NCBI RefSeq assembly: GCF_000337595.1
Contig: NZ_AOIL01000013.1
Span: forward strand, 24,623-88,622
Direction of reading: 5' to 3'
Length of the DNA stretch: 64,000 bases
From: Natrialba taiwanensis DSM 12281
GTDB lineage: Archaea > Halobacteriota > Halobacteria > Halobacteriales > Natrialbaceae
The notes below the pieces were generated by a model. It was not told where the DNA came from. It did not search any database and saw nothing but the letters and a program-made list of their open reading frames with translations. Made by a program: the position numbers and the translations under genes. The number at the start of each line of letters is the position of its first letter. Position 1 is the first letter of the stretch. Shown one piece after another: positions 45,745 through 53,290 of the stretch.

Positions 45745-46404
45745 TCACTCGAACACGGTCGTATCGCCTCGCCGGTATCGGTCGAGGCGTCGATAGCCCT
45801 GGACGACGCCGTCCGTATTGAGGTCGATCTCGTACCGGCCGAGCACGTCCTGCGTGTCCGGGACCGCCGAGCGCTCGACGACTTCGACGACGGCACACCA
45901 GCCCTCGTCGGTCGGCGAGATTTCGCTGACGCCGTCGAACTCGTGACCGATGAGTTCACCGGCGGTCGAGACGACGGTTCGGCGGATCGCGAGGATGCCC
46001 TCGATTTGGTCGGTGTCGACATCCGATTCGGTATCGATGTCGAGTTCGTCGGTATCGACGGCGTCGGGGTCGGTTGTTTCGTCGCTGGCCATCTCAGAGG
46101 TGGGTTGTGAGGTGTCGGTTTGGTGCGGTTGTTCTTGTTCGTGTCCCTGTTCTTGCTCCTGGGCCTGGTTTTCCTCCTGTGATTCTTTCTGCTGGTCTTG
46201 AGCCTGCTCCTGGTCCTGGTCTTGAGCCGGCTCTTGGTCGGCATCCTGTTCCTCGGCTGCGTCGTCGGCTTCGCTCACGGTGGGATCGCTCTCGTCGTGC
46301 TGGAAGCAAAAGCCGTCGTCCTGGGCCGGCCGCGAGCAGCGCTCGCCGTCCGCGGTGAGCGCCTTGCACTGTGTCGTCGCGTTCGCTGTCTCGGCGTTGG
46401 CCAT
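45745..46404 (-). CDS. gvpO: gas vesicle protein GvpO with N-terminal zinc-finger-like extension
   Basis: A 219-residue protein. The C-terminal 110 residues match halophilic GvpO (ILAIRRTVVSTAGELIGHEF, EGWCAVVEVVERSAVPDTQD, VLGRYEIDLNTDGVVQGYRR), a protein needed for gas vesicle formation. Residues 11-37 carry Cys13, Cys23, Cys33 and His36 in a TQCKALTADGERCSRPA context, the DUF5763-type zinc motif. Residues about 48-100 are a Gln/Glu/Asp-rich linker with tandem QDQDQE-like repeats. It is the last gene of the leftward gvpA-gvpN-gvpO unit (5 nt after gvpN). Confidence 0.88.
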   Translation of the reverse strand: MANAETANATTQCKALTADGERCSRPAQDDGFCFQHDESDPTVSEADDAAEEQDADQEPAQDQDQEQAQDQQKESQEENQAQEQEQGHEQEQPHQTDTSQPTSEMASDETTDPDAVDTDELDIDTESDVDTDQIEGILAIRRTVVSTAGELIGHEFDGVSEISPTDEGWCAVVEVVERSAVPDTQDVLGRYEIDLNTDGVVQGYRRLDRYRRGDTTVFE

Positions 46405-46409
46405 TGGTC

Positions 46410-47579
46410 TCAGAGTGTATCGGTAATCCGTTCTCGGAGCGTCGACACGTCGTCTATTTCCGTGCCCGCAAGTTTCGGCCCGAGAACGTCCGTAAAGACG
46501 TCTGCCAGCAACTCATCGTCGAGGGAGACCTGCCCGCCGTCCGTCTGTTGCTGTGCCGATTCAGCGCCAGCCTGGGTTCCGAAGACAGCGATCCCGTTGG
46601 CTGCCGTAATCGCCGCTCGTGTCCCGACGACGAACGGCAGTTCCTCGCGCAACGTGCGCGTCGTCTCGACGACAGTTCCGATCGCTTCCGGATCGAGTGC
46701 ACCGCGCTCGTCGTTGTTCGGGTCACCGGAGTCGCTCGGCTCTGCGTCGTCGCGAGTATCCGCCACGTCCACGTGCGTGCGGACGATCTCGCGCTCGGTT
46801 TCCGCGTCGTAGTGGCCGACGTGGACGCCGACGACGCGATCGAGCAGCGCATCCTGTTGGCGGTGGACGCCGGCGTACTCCGCATCGTTCGACGTGAGGA
46901 TTGCCCGAAACTCGGGATGCACATCGATCGTTCTATCCCGCCCGCGCTTGCCCGGCCGCTCCAGGACGCCTTCCTCGAACACCGAGAGCAAGACGTTGTG
47001 GGCGGCGGGATCGCTTCGGGAGAACTCGTTGTAGACGAGCGTGGCACCCTCCCGCACCGCCGCCGAGAGCGGGTTGTCGACCCAGCGGTCGCGAACGATC
47101 TGCGTCTTCTTGCTCACGCCGCTGACGAACTCGTCGCGTTCCTCGTAGCGTTCGCCGCCGGCGTAGGTTCCGACGAGCGTCGCCGTGTCGACGGCCTCGT
47201 CGCCGTTGATGTGGACGACCGGTCGGCCGCGCGCTGCGGCCGCCGAAAGCGCGAGTGCGGTCTTTCCACAGCCCGTCGGCCCGATCAGGTGTACGGGTTG
47301 GTCGGCGGCGAGCCAGCCGGTGATCCGTTCGCGAAGCGACTCGACGGCGTCGGTTTCGACGAACGGCTCGGGAGCGACGGTCTCGGGTGATTCGAGATGG
47401 CCGCCGCCCTCGTCACCGGTCGACTCGCTCGTCGCGGCTGTGCCGGCCTCGTCGTGATTGCCGTTTCGCGATGCCTTCCGAGCCAGTTCCTTTCGCGCTC
47501 GCCGTCGCTTTTTCTGTTCTCGATCGCCGCGAATCTTCCTGCCGCGGACCTTGCGCTTTCGCGAGGTGTCCTCGGCCAT
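46410..47579 (-). CDS. gvpN: gas vesicle protein GvpN (AAA+ MoxR-type ATPase)
   Basis: A 389-residue AAA+ ATPase that helps enlarge gas vesicles. Residues 1-45 are a very basic Arg/Lys-rich N-terminus. Walker A is IGPTGCGKTALALS near residue 100, and the Walker B-like strand is GATLVYNEFSRSDPAAHNVL. Sensor 1 is AILTSNDAEYAGVH. The C-terminal lid domain follows, with an acidic insert (DTRDDAEPSDSGDPNNDE). It lies 6 nt after gvpA and 5 nt before gvpO in one transcript direction. Confidence 0.93.
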   Translation of the reverse strand: MAEDTSRKRKVRGRKIRGDREQKKRRRARKELARKASRNGNHDEAGTAATSESTGDEGGGHLESPETVAPEPFVETDAVESLRERITGWLAADQPVHLIGPTGCGKTALALSAAAARGRPVVHINGDEAVDTATLVGTYAGGERYEERDEFVSGVSKKTQIVRDRWVDNPLSAAVREGATLVYNEFSRSDPAAHNVLLSVFEEGVLERPGKRGRDRTIDVHPEFRAILTSNDAEYAGVHRQQDALLDRVVGVHVGHYDAETEREIVRTHVDVADTRDDAEPSDSGDPNNDERGALDPEAIGTVVETTRTLREELPFVVGTRAAITAANGIAVFGTQAGAESAQQQTDGGQVSLDDELLADVFTDVLGPKLAGTEIDDVSTLRERITDTL

Positions 47580-47585
47580 CGTCGA

Positions 47586-47873
47586 TTACTCGGTGGCCGA
47601 TTGCGGCGACGATTCGGGCCGCGGCTCGACCTCGAGTTCCTCGAGATCCTCGAGATCGCCGTCCGCGGTCGCTTGCTCAATTTTTGCGATCTCCTCCGCG
47701 TAGTGGAGGAACGTGTCGACGGAGGCGACGACGACGCGAGCCTCGACGGTGAGGAGTTCGATCCCGACGACGGAGACGCGCGCCCAGACGTCGATGACGA
47801 CGCCTTTGTCGAGAACGCGGTCCAGTACCTCCGCGAGACTCGAGGAGTTAGGCCGCTGTTGTGGTTGTGCCAT
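47586..47873 (-). CDS. gvpA: major gas vesicle structural protein GvpA
   Basis: A 95-residue shell protein. Its hydrophobic core [20 protein letters not shown] and then [20 protein letters not shown] plus [13 protein letters not shown] are the strongly conserved GvpA sequence that forms the ribbed vesicle wall. The Glu/Pro/Ser tail of about 25 residues is longer than in the usual 70-76-residue GvpA. The ATG at 47873 begins [11 protein letters not shown]. First gene of the leftward unit, opposite gvpF. Confidence 0.95.
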   Translation of the reverse strand: MAQPQQRPNSSSLAEVLDRVLDKGVVIDVWARVSVVGIELLTVEARVVVASVDTFLHYAEEIAKIEQATADGDLEDLEELEVEPRPESSPQSATE

Positions 47874-48104
47874 TACGTCTCCGGGTTCACTCCGATTTCC
47901 TAACACGGCTTGCTTTGCGACTGCAAGCCGGCTCGGCTGGTTCAACGCCCGAGTTCAGGTGACAATAACACTGCGATTGCAAGCACCACGGTAAGGCGAG
48001 CGGCTGTCGAACTACCCGTGACGATTACGATTACGTTCTCTATGAGACCCGTGCTACCGACCGATCACCGAGCCACGACCGCCCTGCAGCCGGAGTGACC
48101 CAGA
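47874..48104. promoter_or_regulatory. gvp bidirectional promoter region
   Basis: The 231-nt spacer drives gvpANO to the left and gvpFGHIJKLM to the right. It contains a perfect inverted repeat GGCTTGC-N9-GCAAGCC at 47907-47929, and the motif GCGACTGCAAGC (47917-47928) recurs as GCGATTGCAAGC at 47973-47984. Minus-strand TTAGGAAAT-like and plus-strand TTCTCTATGAG-like A/T elements may be TATA boxes. No GvpE activator is encoded here, so a different activator would have to use these sites (inference). Confidence 0.5.
47907..47929. repeat. 7-base inverted repeat in the gvp promoter
   Basis: GGCTTGC at 47907-47913 and GCAAGCC at 47923-47929 are exact complements separated by nine bases. The right arm is also part of a 12-mer repeated 56 nt further right with one mismatch. 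Confidence 0.55.
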
Positions 48105-48749
48105 ATGAGCAACAGCAACCGGTACGTCTACGGTATCGTCAACACCGCCGACACGGGAGACATCGAGTTCGAGACTGACGCCGTCGCCGGTGCAGACCGC
48201 GTCTACACCGTCAGCCACCGACGGCTCGGGGCCGTCGTCTCGAACATCGACACCACGGACCCCGAAGAGACCGACGAGGACGCCCAACTCCACGACGACG
48301 TCCTTCGGGAGATCATGGACTACGACGGCGGCAAAACCATCGTCCCGATGCAGTTCGGTATGGCCTTCGAGAACGACCGCACACTGAAGAACGTCCTCCG
48401 CGGCGCTCGGCCGGCGTTTCGGCGGGCGATGAGCGACATCGAGGGTCGGATCGAACTCGGGCTTAAACTCGTCACCCAGGAGGACGGATCGGTCGACCGC
48501 GACGAGGTCGAGGACGCCGTCAGCGATGAACTCGACCCGATCGCGGCACAGGCGGTCCAGAACGGTCGCTTCAGCGATCGCCTCGTGTTGAACCGATCGT
48601 ACCTCGTCGACGAGGACGAACGCGAGTCCTTCGACGAGGCGGTCACCCGACTTGAGGACCGCTACGGCGACGAGCTTCTCGTCCAGTACACCGGCCCGTT
48701 CGCACCGTATAGCTTCGTCAACGTCGAAATCGGGGCCCAATCCCAGTGA
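48105..48749 (+). CDS. gvpF: gas vesicle protein GvpF
   Basis: A 214-residue GvpF/L family protein. It starts NRYVYGIVNTADTGD, and carries VVSNIDTTDPEETDED, TIVPMQFGMAFENDRTLKN and the C-terminal VQYTGPFAPYSFVNVEIG, the typical GvpF/GvpL ends. GvpF is an accessory protein that binds GvpA during assembly initiation. First gene of the rightward unit; gvpG follows after 4 nt. Confidence 0.93.
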   Translation: MSNSNRYVYGIVNTADTGDIEFETDAVAGADRVYTVSHRRLGAVVSNIDTTDPEETDEDAQLHDDVLREIMDYDGGKTIVPMQFGMAFENDRTLKNVLRGARPAFRRAMSDIEGRIELGLKLVTQEDGSVDRDEVEDAVSDELDPIAAQAVQNGRFSDRLVLNRSYLVDEDERESFDEAVTRLEDRYGDELLVQYTGPFAPYSFVNVEIGAQSQ

Positions 48750-48753
48750 TCAC

Positions 48754-49008
48754 ATGTTCGTTCTCGACGACCTTCTGTTCCGGCCGCTCATCGGCATCGT
48801 CGACACGCTGCACTCGCTCGCGCTGCAGGAACTGTACGACGTGGAGGCACTCGAGGACGAGCGCAAGGAAAACCGGCTGCTGTACGAACTCGGCGAACGA
48901 TCCGAGGAGGAATACCTGGACCGAAAGGAAACGATCGAGGCTGAACTCGAACTCGCCCGAGAGGTCCGCGAACAATTCGCGAGCGGCCGCGTCGAGGTGA
49001 AACGCTGA
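48754..49008 (+). CDS. gvpG: gas vesicle protein GvpG
   Basis: An 84-residue accessory protein starting MFVLDDLLFRPLIGIVDTLH, followed by an acidic, coiled-coil-prone helix (ELYDVEALEDERKENRLLYE, then an EEEYLDRKETIEAELELARE-like helix), the family pattern. Its stop overlaps the gvpH start (TGATG), so translation is coupled. Confidence 0.9.
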   Translation: MFVLDDLLFRPLIGIVDTLHSLALQELYDVEALEDERKENRLLYELGERSEEEYLDRKETIEAELELAREVREQFASGRVEVKR

Positions 49009-49802
49009 TGACCCGAGACGACCCACACGATAGGAACGATCCGCACGACAGAACCGATCGCAACGACGGAGACGACGACCCGGCTGAGCGGCGCGCTCAG
49101 GAAACGGGGTGGCTCGCGACGGTACGGGCGCTGCTCGAGCGCCTGGATCGGAGTCCGAACTCGAACACGCTGTCACCCGCGGGACGAGGCGGGCGCAATC
49201 GGTCCGTATTCGACTACAGTATCTCAATTCGGACGGGTGACGACCTGCTCGACGATTCCCGGTTTGGGGAGTCCTTCGCCGACGAATGGGTCGACAGACT
49301 TCGGCAAGACGAACGCGGTGAGACGGATTCGGATCGGACGTGGGACCGTGATCGGAACCACGATCGGGCGGGCCGTCCGCGAACACGGCGACATCGGGCA
49401 TCATCTTCGACGGGACCGCCTTCACACCCGTCGTCGACGCCGTCAGCCCGCTCGTCTTCGGCGGCGGATACCCCGTCATCTTCGCGGGCCGACTCCCACC
49501 ACATCACCACCCGCACGCACGACGACGAACTCCTCGTCATCGCTGACGTCTCCGGTGCCCACGTCGATGTCGACGCCGACGATGTCACCGTCGGCTTCAG
49601 CGACACCGCGCTGGTCATCGCCGTCGCCGGCACTGAACTCGACCGCATCGACGTTCCCTGGTCCGACCGAACCGGACGGGCAGCGATCAACAACGGCGTC
49701 TTGACCGTTCGAGTTCAGCCTGCGGACGCTCCGGAAGACGCAACCGAGACGAGTTCGGACAGCGATACAGAGACTGAGACGGACCCCGAGGGTGATCGAT
49801 GA
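49008..49802 (+). CDS. gvpH: gas vesicle protein GvpH (Hsp20-like)
   Basis: A 264-residue accessory protein. Residues 1-30 are Asp/Arg-rich, with short repeats (DDPHDRND, DPHDRTDR). The C-terminal 90 residues form an Hsp20-like beta-sandwich (DDELLVIADVSGAHVDVDA, IDVPWSDRTGRAAINNGVLTVRV), matching the chaperone role reported for GvpH. The middle (about 125-165) is a Ser/Pro/Thr-rich linker with rare Ser codons, where another frame looks unusually coding-like. It overlaps the next gene by 4 nt (ATGA). Confidence 0.87.
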   Translation: MTRDDPHDRNDPHDRTDRNDGDDDPAERRAQETGWLATVRALLERLDRSPNSNTLSPAGRGGRNRSVFDYSISIRTGDDLLDDSRFGESFADEWVDRLRQDERGETDSDRTWDRDRNHDRAGRPRTRRHRASSSTGPPSHPSSTPSARSSSAADTPSSSRADSHHITTRTHDDELLVIADVSGAHVDVDADDVTVGFSDTALVIAVAGTELDRIDVPWSDRTGRAAINNGVLTVRVQPADAPEDATETSSDSDTETETDPEGDR

Positions 49803-50770
49803 GCGACGACGCTCCCGCCGACGTCGACCTCGGCACGATACTCGACGACGCCGAAGACGCGCTCGATGAACTCGAGCACACGCTGGGGGCCGGCGACGGG
49901 GAGGAAGGTGGAGACGGCGACAACAGTGCTGACTCCAGCCTCTCCGACCTTGACGACCTCGACGATCTCGACGACGAAACGCTGTCCGCACTCGCTGACA
50001 ATGTCGAGACGCTCAGCAAACTCGCAACCGAGGTCGCGGATCTCCTCGAAACGCTCGACCTGTCGGATCTCCCGGAGGCCGTCGACGCCGACGAGTTCAT
50101 CGCGGCGATCGACGCGGGCGAGATTCCAACCGCTCTGGCCGACGACACCGGTGTCGGCGATGTCGTCGATTTCACCCACCTCTTCCGGGCCATCGACCTG
50201 CTCGACGCCTGGGACGCGACGGACATCGGCGAGCTCTGGGAGACGAAACGCGAACTCGAGGCGTTGACCGACGATGGCGGTGACGGTGACGATGACCTCC
50301 TCGATGGACTGGACCTGGGCGGCGATGACGGCGGTGATGACGATCTCCTCGACGTCGACGCCGATCCAGCGGAATTGCTCGGCGATATCGACGTGATGGA
50401 CGATCCCGAGGCCTACCAGGTCGCGATTCAGCAAACCGCGATGGAGGGCATCGATAGCTTTCGCGAGGCCCTGCTCGAAACCCACGCCAAATTCGCGAAG
50501 CTCCACGAGTTCAACCGCGAGAAGATGCGCCGCCAGGACACGAGTGTGAACTCGCGGAATCCGACGGCGGCGTCGACGATGCCGGCGGCGCGCGCGGACG
50601 TCGCAAGCGGCGTCAATCACTCGACGGTGCCACAACAGGTTCGGCTCTCGACGGCTCCGAGCCGAAAGCGGATCTACGGGAAGCGATTCGAGCGCGAACG
50701 GAAGAAGCGCCAGCAGCGCCAGCAGAACCAGCAGCGCCAGCAGGAGACCGGAGGTGACGGCGGAGACTGA
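49799..50770 (+). CDS. gvpI: gas vesicle cluster protein in the gvpI position (acidic N-terminus, basic tail)
   Basis: A 323-residue protein overlapping gvpH by 4 nt. Residues 1-200 are highly acidic (runs of Asp/Glu and Gly, DDLDDLDDE-like). Residues 205-245 hold a helix (YQVAIQQTAMEGIDSFREAL). The last 75 residues turn basic and Gln-rich, with ASTMPAARADV, STVPQQVRLSTAPSRKRIYG and a KKRQQRQQNQQRQQ tail. Classical GvpI is short and basic, so only the C-terminal part is comparable; the gvpI name rests mainly on position between gvpH and gvpJ. The STAPxRKRIYG tail recalls conserved haloarchaeal hypothetical proteins. Confidence 0.6.
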   Translation: MSDDAPADVDLGTILDDAEDALDELEHTLGAGDGEEGGDGDNSADSSLSDLDDLDDLDDETLSALADNVETLSKLATEVADLLETLDLSDLPEAVDADEFIAAIDAGEIPTALADDTGVGDVVDFTHLFRAIDLLDAWDATDIGELWETKRELEALTDDGGDGDDDLLDGLDLGGDDGGDDDLLDVDADPAELLGDIDVMDDPEAYQVAIQQTAMEGIDSFREALLETHAKFAKLHEFNREKMRRQDTSVNSRNPTAASTMPAARADVASGVNHSTVPQQVRLSTAPSRKRIYGKRFERERKKRQQRQQNQQRQQETGGDGGD

Positions 50771-50978
50771 TCGGACAGCGCTACTAGCGGTCGATAGCGG
50801 ACCCCGAACGGAGAGACGGGCTGCGATCGAACATCGAAAACCGAGCCCGCGAGCGATTCACGACGAGACTGCCACCGATCGAACCTACCATGACCCAGAA
50901 TCAGAACCGGACACCACCCTCGACCCGCCGGCAACAACGCGAGTTGGACGGACACTGGCGACGCCCGCTCGGAGGTGA
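50754..50978 (+). CDS. possible small gvp-cluster ORF between gvpI and gvpJ
   Basis: A GTG-started frame of 74 codons overlaps the end of the previous gene by 17 nt and stops 5 nt before the gvpJ ATG, exactly as a tightly packed operon gene would. The product is Arg/Thr/Pro-rich with no recognised domain. Third-position G/C is only moderate, so it may instead be untranslated spacer. A competing 34-codon ATG frame at 50890-50994 overlaps gvpJ. Confidence 0.35.
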   Translation: MTAETDRTALLAVDSGPRTERRAAIEHRKPSPRAIHDETATDRTYHDPESEPDTTLDPPATTRVGRTLATPARR

Positions 50979-50983
50979 GTCGG

Positions 50984-51460
50984 ATGGTCGATAGCGTCCA
51001 GCCGAGCCGCCAGCAAACCGACCTCGCCGAAGTCGTCGAGATGCTCCTCGACAAGGGAATCGTCATCAACGCCGATATCGCCGTCTCGATCGGCGACACG
51101 CAACTGCTCGGGATCCAGCTCCGGGCCGCAATCGCCTCCTTCGAAACCGCGGCGAAGTACGGCCTCGAGTTCCCCGAGGGGACCGACATGCAACGCGTCG
51201 CCGAGGCGGTCGACGATCCCGAACTCGCGTCGGTGGACGGGGAACGACCGAATCCGGCGATCGATCCGACTCGCGGCGTCAATGTGACCGCCGAGAACGA
51301 GAATGACGAGGACAACGCCGAGGACGAGGCCGAAGCCGCCGCTGACGAAGCGCCGGACGCGGTTGACGACGCTGAAACGGCAGATACCGAGGCGAGCGAG
51401 AGCGAAACGGCAACGGCCGAGACGGAGACGGAGGCTGAGGCAGAGGCGGATTCGCCATGA
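50984..51460 (+). CDS. gvpJ: gas vesicle protein GvpJ
   Basis: A 158-residue GvpA/J-family protein. The first 70 residues include TDLAEVVEMLLDKGIVINAD and VSIGDTQLLGIQLRAAIASF, closely related to GvpA, and then EFPEGTDM. The remainder is an acidic Ala/Glu/Thr tail ending in a TETEAEAEA repeat. GvpJ is a minor wall component that shapes the vesicle. Its stop overlaps the gvpK start by 4 nt. Confidence 0.92.
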   Translation: MVDSVQPSRQQTDLAEVVEMLLDKGIVINADIAVSIGDTQLLGIQLRAAIASFETAAKYGLEFPEGTDMQRVAEAVDDPELASVDGERPNPAIDPTRGVNVTAENENDEDNAEDEAEAAADEAPDAVDDAETADTEASESETATAETETEAEAEADSP

Positions 51461-51801
51461 GCACGATCAACGTCGGCGACGGCGACGACGCGCGCCAGGG
51501 ACTGGTCACACTCGTCATCACCGTCGTCGAACTCCTGATCGACGCACTCGAACGCGAGGCGGTCCGACGCATGGAATCCGGCAATCTCTCCGACGAGGAA
51601 ATCGACCGTCTCGGGCAGCAACTCGCGACGATCGAAGCTGAGATCGAACAACTCAAAGCGGACGAGGGAATCGAAGACGGCGTCGACGACCTTCGCGGCG
51701 ATCTGGACGGGCTCGTTTCCGACGCGATCGAACAACTCGATACCGACTCGACGCCGCGCCACGCTCCCGGCTACTCCGTATTCGGCGGTGAGAACTCGTG
51801 A
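51457..51801 (+). CDS. gvpK: gas vesicle protein GvpK
   Basis: A 114-residue accessory protein. The family core GLVTLVITVVELLIDALERE, AVRRMESGNLSDEEIDRLGQ and QLATIEAEIEQLKADEGIED is complete. It overlaps gvpJ upstream and gvpL downstream by 4 nt each. Confidence 0.92.
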   Translation: MSTINVGDGDDARQGLVTLVITVVELLIDALEREAVRRMESGNLSDEEIDRLGQQLATIEAEIEQLKADEGIEDGVDDLRGDLDGLVSDAIEQLDTDSTPRHAPGYSVFGGENS

Positions 51802-52724
51802 CGACGGACGAGCAACCCCGCGACGCGCCGACGAACGCGACTGACGCGCCAGACATCGAAACGGGTCGCTACCTCTACTGCATCGTCCAGGCCAACGAGG
51901 ACGCCACACTCGAAACGACCGGGATCGACGGCGAATCCGTCTCGGTCGTCACCGAAGACGGCATCGGTGCCGTCGTCCACGACTGTGACAGCCTCTACGA
52001 TTCGGCCGACCTCACGCAGATCCAACACTGGCTCGTCCGCCACCAGACCGTCGTCGACGCGGCCGGTCAGGCGTTCGGCACGCCAGTCCCCTTCCAGTTC
52101 GACACCATCCTCCGCGGCGACGACACCCGCCTGCGCGAGTGGCTTCGCGAGGAGTCGGAAACGCTGCGGCCCGTGCTCTCCGAACTCGCCGACCACTGGG
52201 AGTACCGCATCGAAGTCGTCGAGTTCGACGCGCCGGACGACCGAACGCTGGTCGAACAGGACGACCGCCTGGCTGAACTCGACGAACAGATTGCCGACGC
52301 GAGCGAGGGCCAGGCGTTCTTGCTCGAAAAGCAGTTCGAACAGCGATTGACGGAGTTGCGAACGGCGCGTCGTGAAACGATGGCGGCCGAGTTGGAGGCG
52401 GATCTGGCAGAGACGGTTCGCGAGGTGCATACGCTCGAGCGATCGCCGGCATCGGATATTGCGGACGTCGCGAGAGCCGAGGGCGAGACCGGGGCCGAAG
52501 GCGGCGATGACGCCGAAACGCTCTGTCGGCTCACGGTGCTCGCACACGAAGACGACGAGGATGCGGTCGGATCGATACTCGACGGCGTTGCGGCCGAAGA
52601 CGGACTCGAAGTCAGGTTTACCGGGCCGTGGCCGCCGTATACGTTCGCACCGGAACTGGGAACCGACCCGGACGGGCAGAACGGCGATCCAACTGGCGTC
52701 GGAACCGATATGGGCCCGCTATGA
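51798..52724 (+). CDS. gvpL: gas vesicle protein GvpL
   Basis: A 308-residue GvpF/L family protein. Residues 20-60 read TGRYLYCIVQANEDATLE, then a GIGAVVHDCDSLYDSADL segment and TPVPFQFDTILRGDD. The C-terminus has LEVRFTGPWPPYTFAPELG. A Glu-rich coiled-coil region lies between. GvpL binds several accessory Gvp proteins and is thought to act as a platform in assembly (family knowledge). Confidence 0.92.
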   Translation: MTTDEQPRDAPTNATDAPDIETGRYLYCIVQANEDATLETTGIDGESVSVVTEDGIGAVVHDCDSLYDSADLTQIQHWLVRHQTVVDAAGQAFGTPVPFQFDTILRGDDTRLREWLREESETLRPVLSELADHWEYRIEVVEFDAPDDRTLVEQDDRLAELDEQIADASEGQAFLLEKQFEQRLTELRTARRETMAAELEADLAETVREVHTLERSPASDIADVARAEGETGAEGGDDAETLCRLTVLAHEDDEDAVGSILDGVAAEDGLEVRFTGPWPPYTFAPELGTDPDGQNGDPTGVGTDMGPL

Positions 52725-52764
52725 TCGCACTGCAGCACGCACCGATTCGAGAGGTGGAACGCGT

Positions 52765-53124
52765 ATGAAGCCACAAAAGGACGACGAAGCGCTGGTAGAC
52801 CTCCTCGACGTGATTCTCAGAGACGGCGTGATCTTGCGTGCCGACGTCATCATCTCGGTCGCGGAGATCCCCCTCGTCGGGCTCAAACTCACGGCGGCAC
52901 TCGCAGGAATGGAGACGATGACCGAGTACGGCCTCTTCGAGGAGTGGGACGCGAGACATCGGCTCCGGGCGACGGAAGACTACACCGGAATCGACGGTGC
53001 GGACGGGACGAGAACGACCGCCCCCTCAGTACCCGGGCCGCGACCCAGCGCAACGATAGACGGGCGAATCAAGGGGGCAAGCAATGGGGAGACGCCAGAG
53101 CCAGATAGCGACGGATCCGGTTGA
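52765..53124 (+). CDS. gvpM: gas vesicle protein GvpM
   Basis: A 119-residue GvpA/J/M-family protein. The first 70 residues (DEALVDLLDVILRDGVILRA, VIISVAEIPLVGLKLTAALA, GMETMTEYGLFEEWD) are conserved. The last 45 residues are a Pro/Ser/Gly-rich tail longer than in typical GvpM. It begins 40 nt after the gvpL stop and is the last gene of the rightward unit. Confidence 0.9.
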   Translation: MKPQKDDEALVDLLDVILRDGVILRADVIISVAEIPLVGLKLTAALAGMETMTEYGLFEEWDARHRLRATEDYTGIDGADGTRTTAPSVPGPRPSATIDGRIKGASNGETPEPDSDGSG

Positions 53125-53163
53125 GAGTTCAGCTCTGGCACGGGCCGGGACGAAGGCACAGCT

Positions 53164-53198
53164 GAGAGAGAGAGAGAGAGAGTGTGTGTGTGTGTGTA
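53164..53198. repeat. (GA)n(GT)n dinucleotide microsatellite
   Basis: About nine GA units followed by about eight GT units form an uninterrupted purine and purine/pyrimidine simple repeat 40 nt downstream of the gvpM stop. Such tracts are rare in prokaryotes and can slip in length. Confidence 0.85.
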
Positions 53199-53290
53199 CA
53201 CCTCGAAACCGCACGTAAACAGTCGTTTCGGAGTGTATCGCCCGAGTACTACCGACGGTCTCCATCCGTCGCCCCTCGCGGGGCGACCAG

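Noticed and set aside
53164..53198. Possible CRISPR or satellite array
   Set aside because: Only a simple dinucleotide repeat with no spacer structure; no cas genes nearby.
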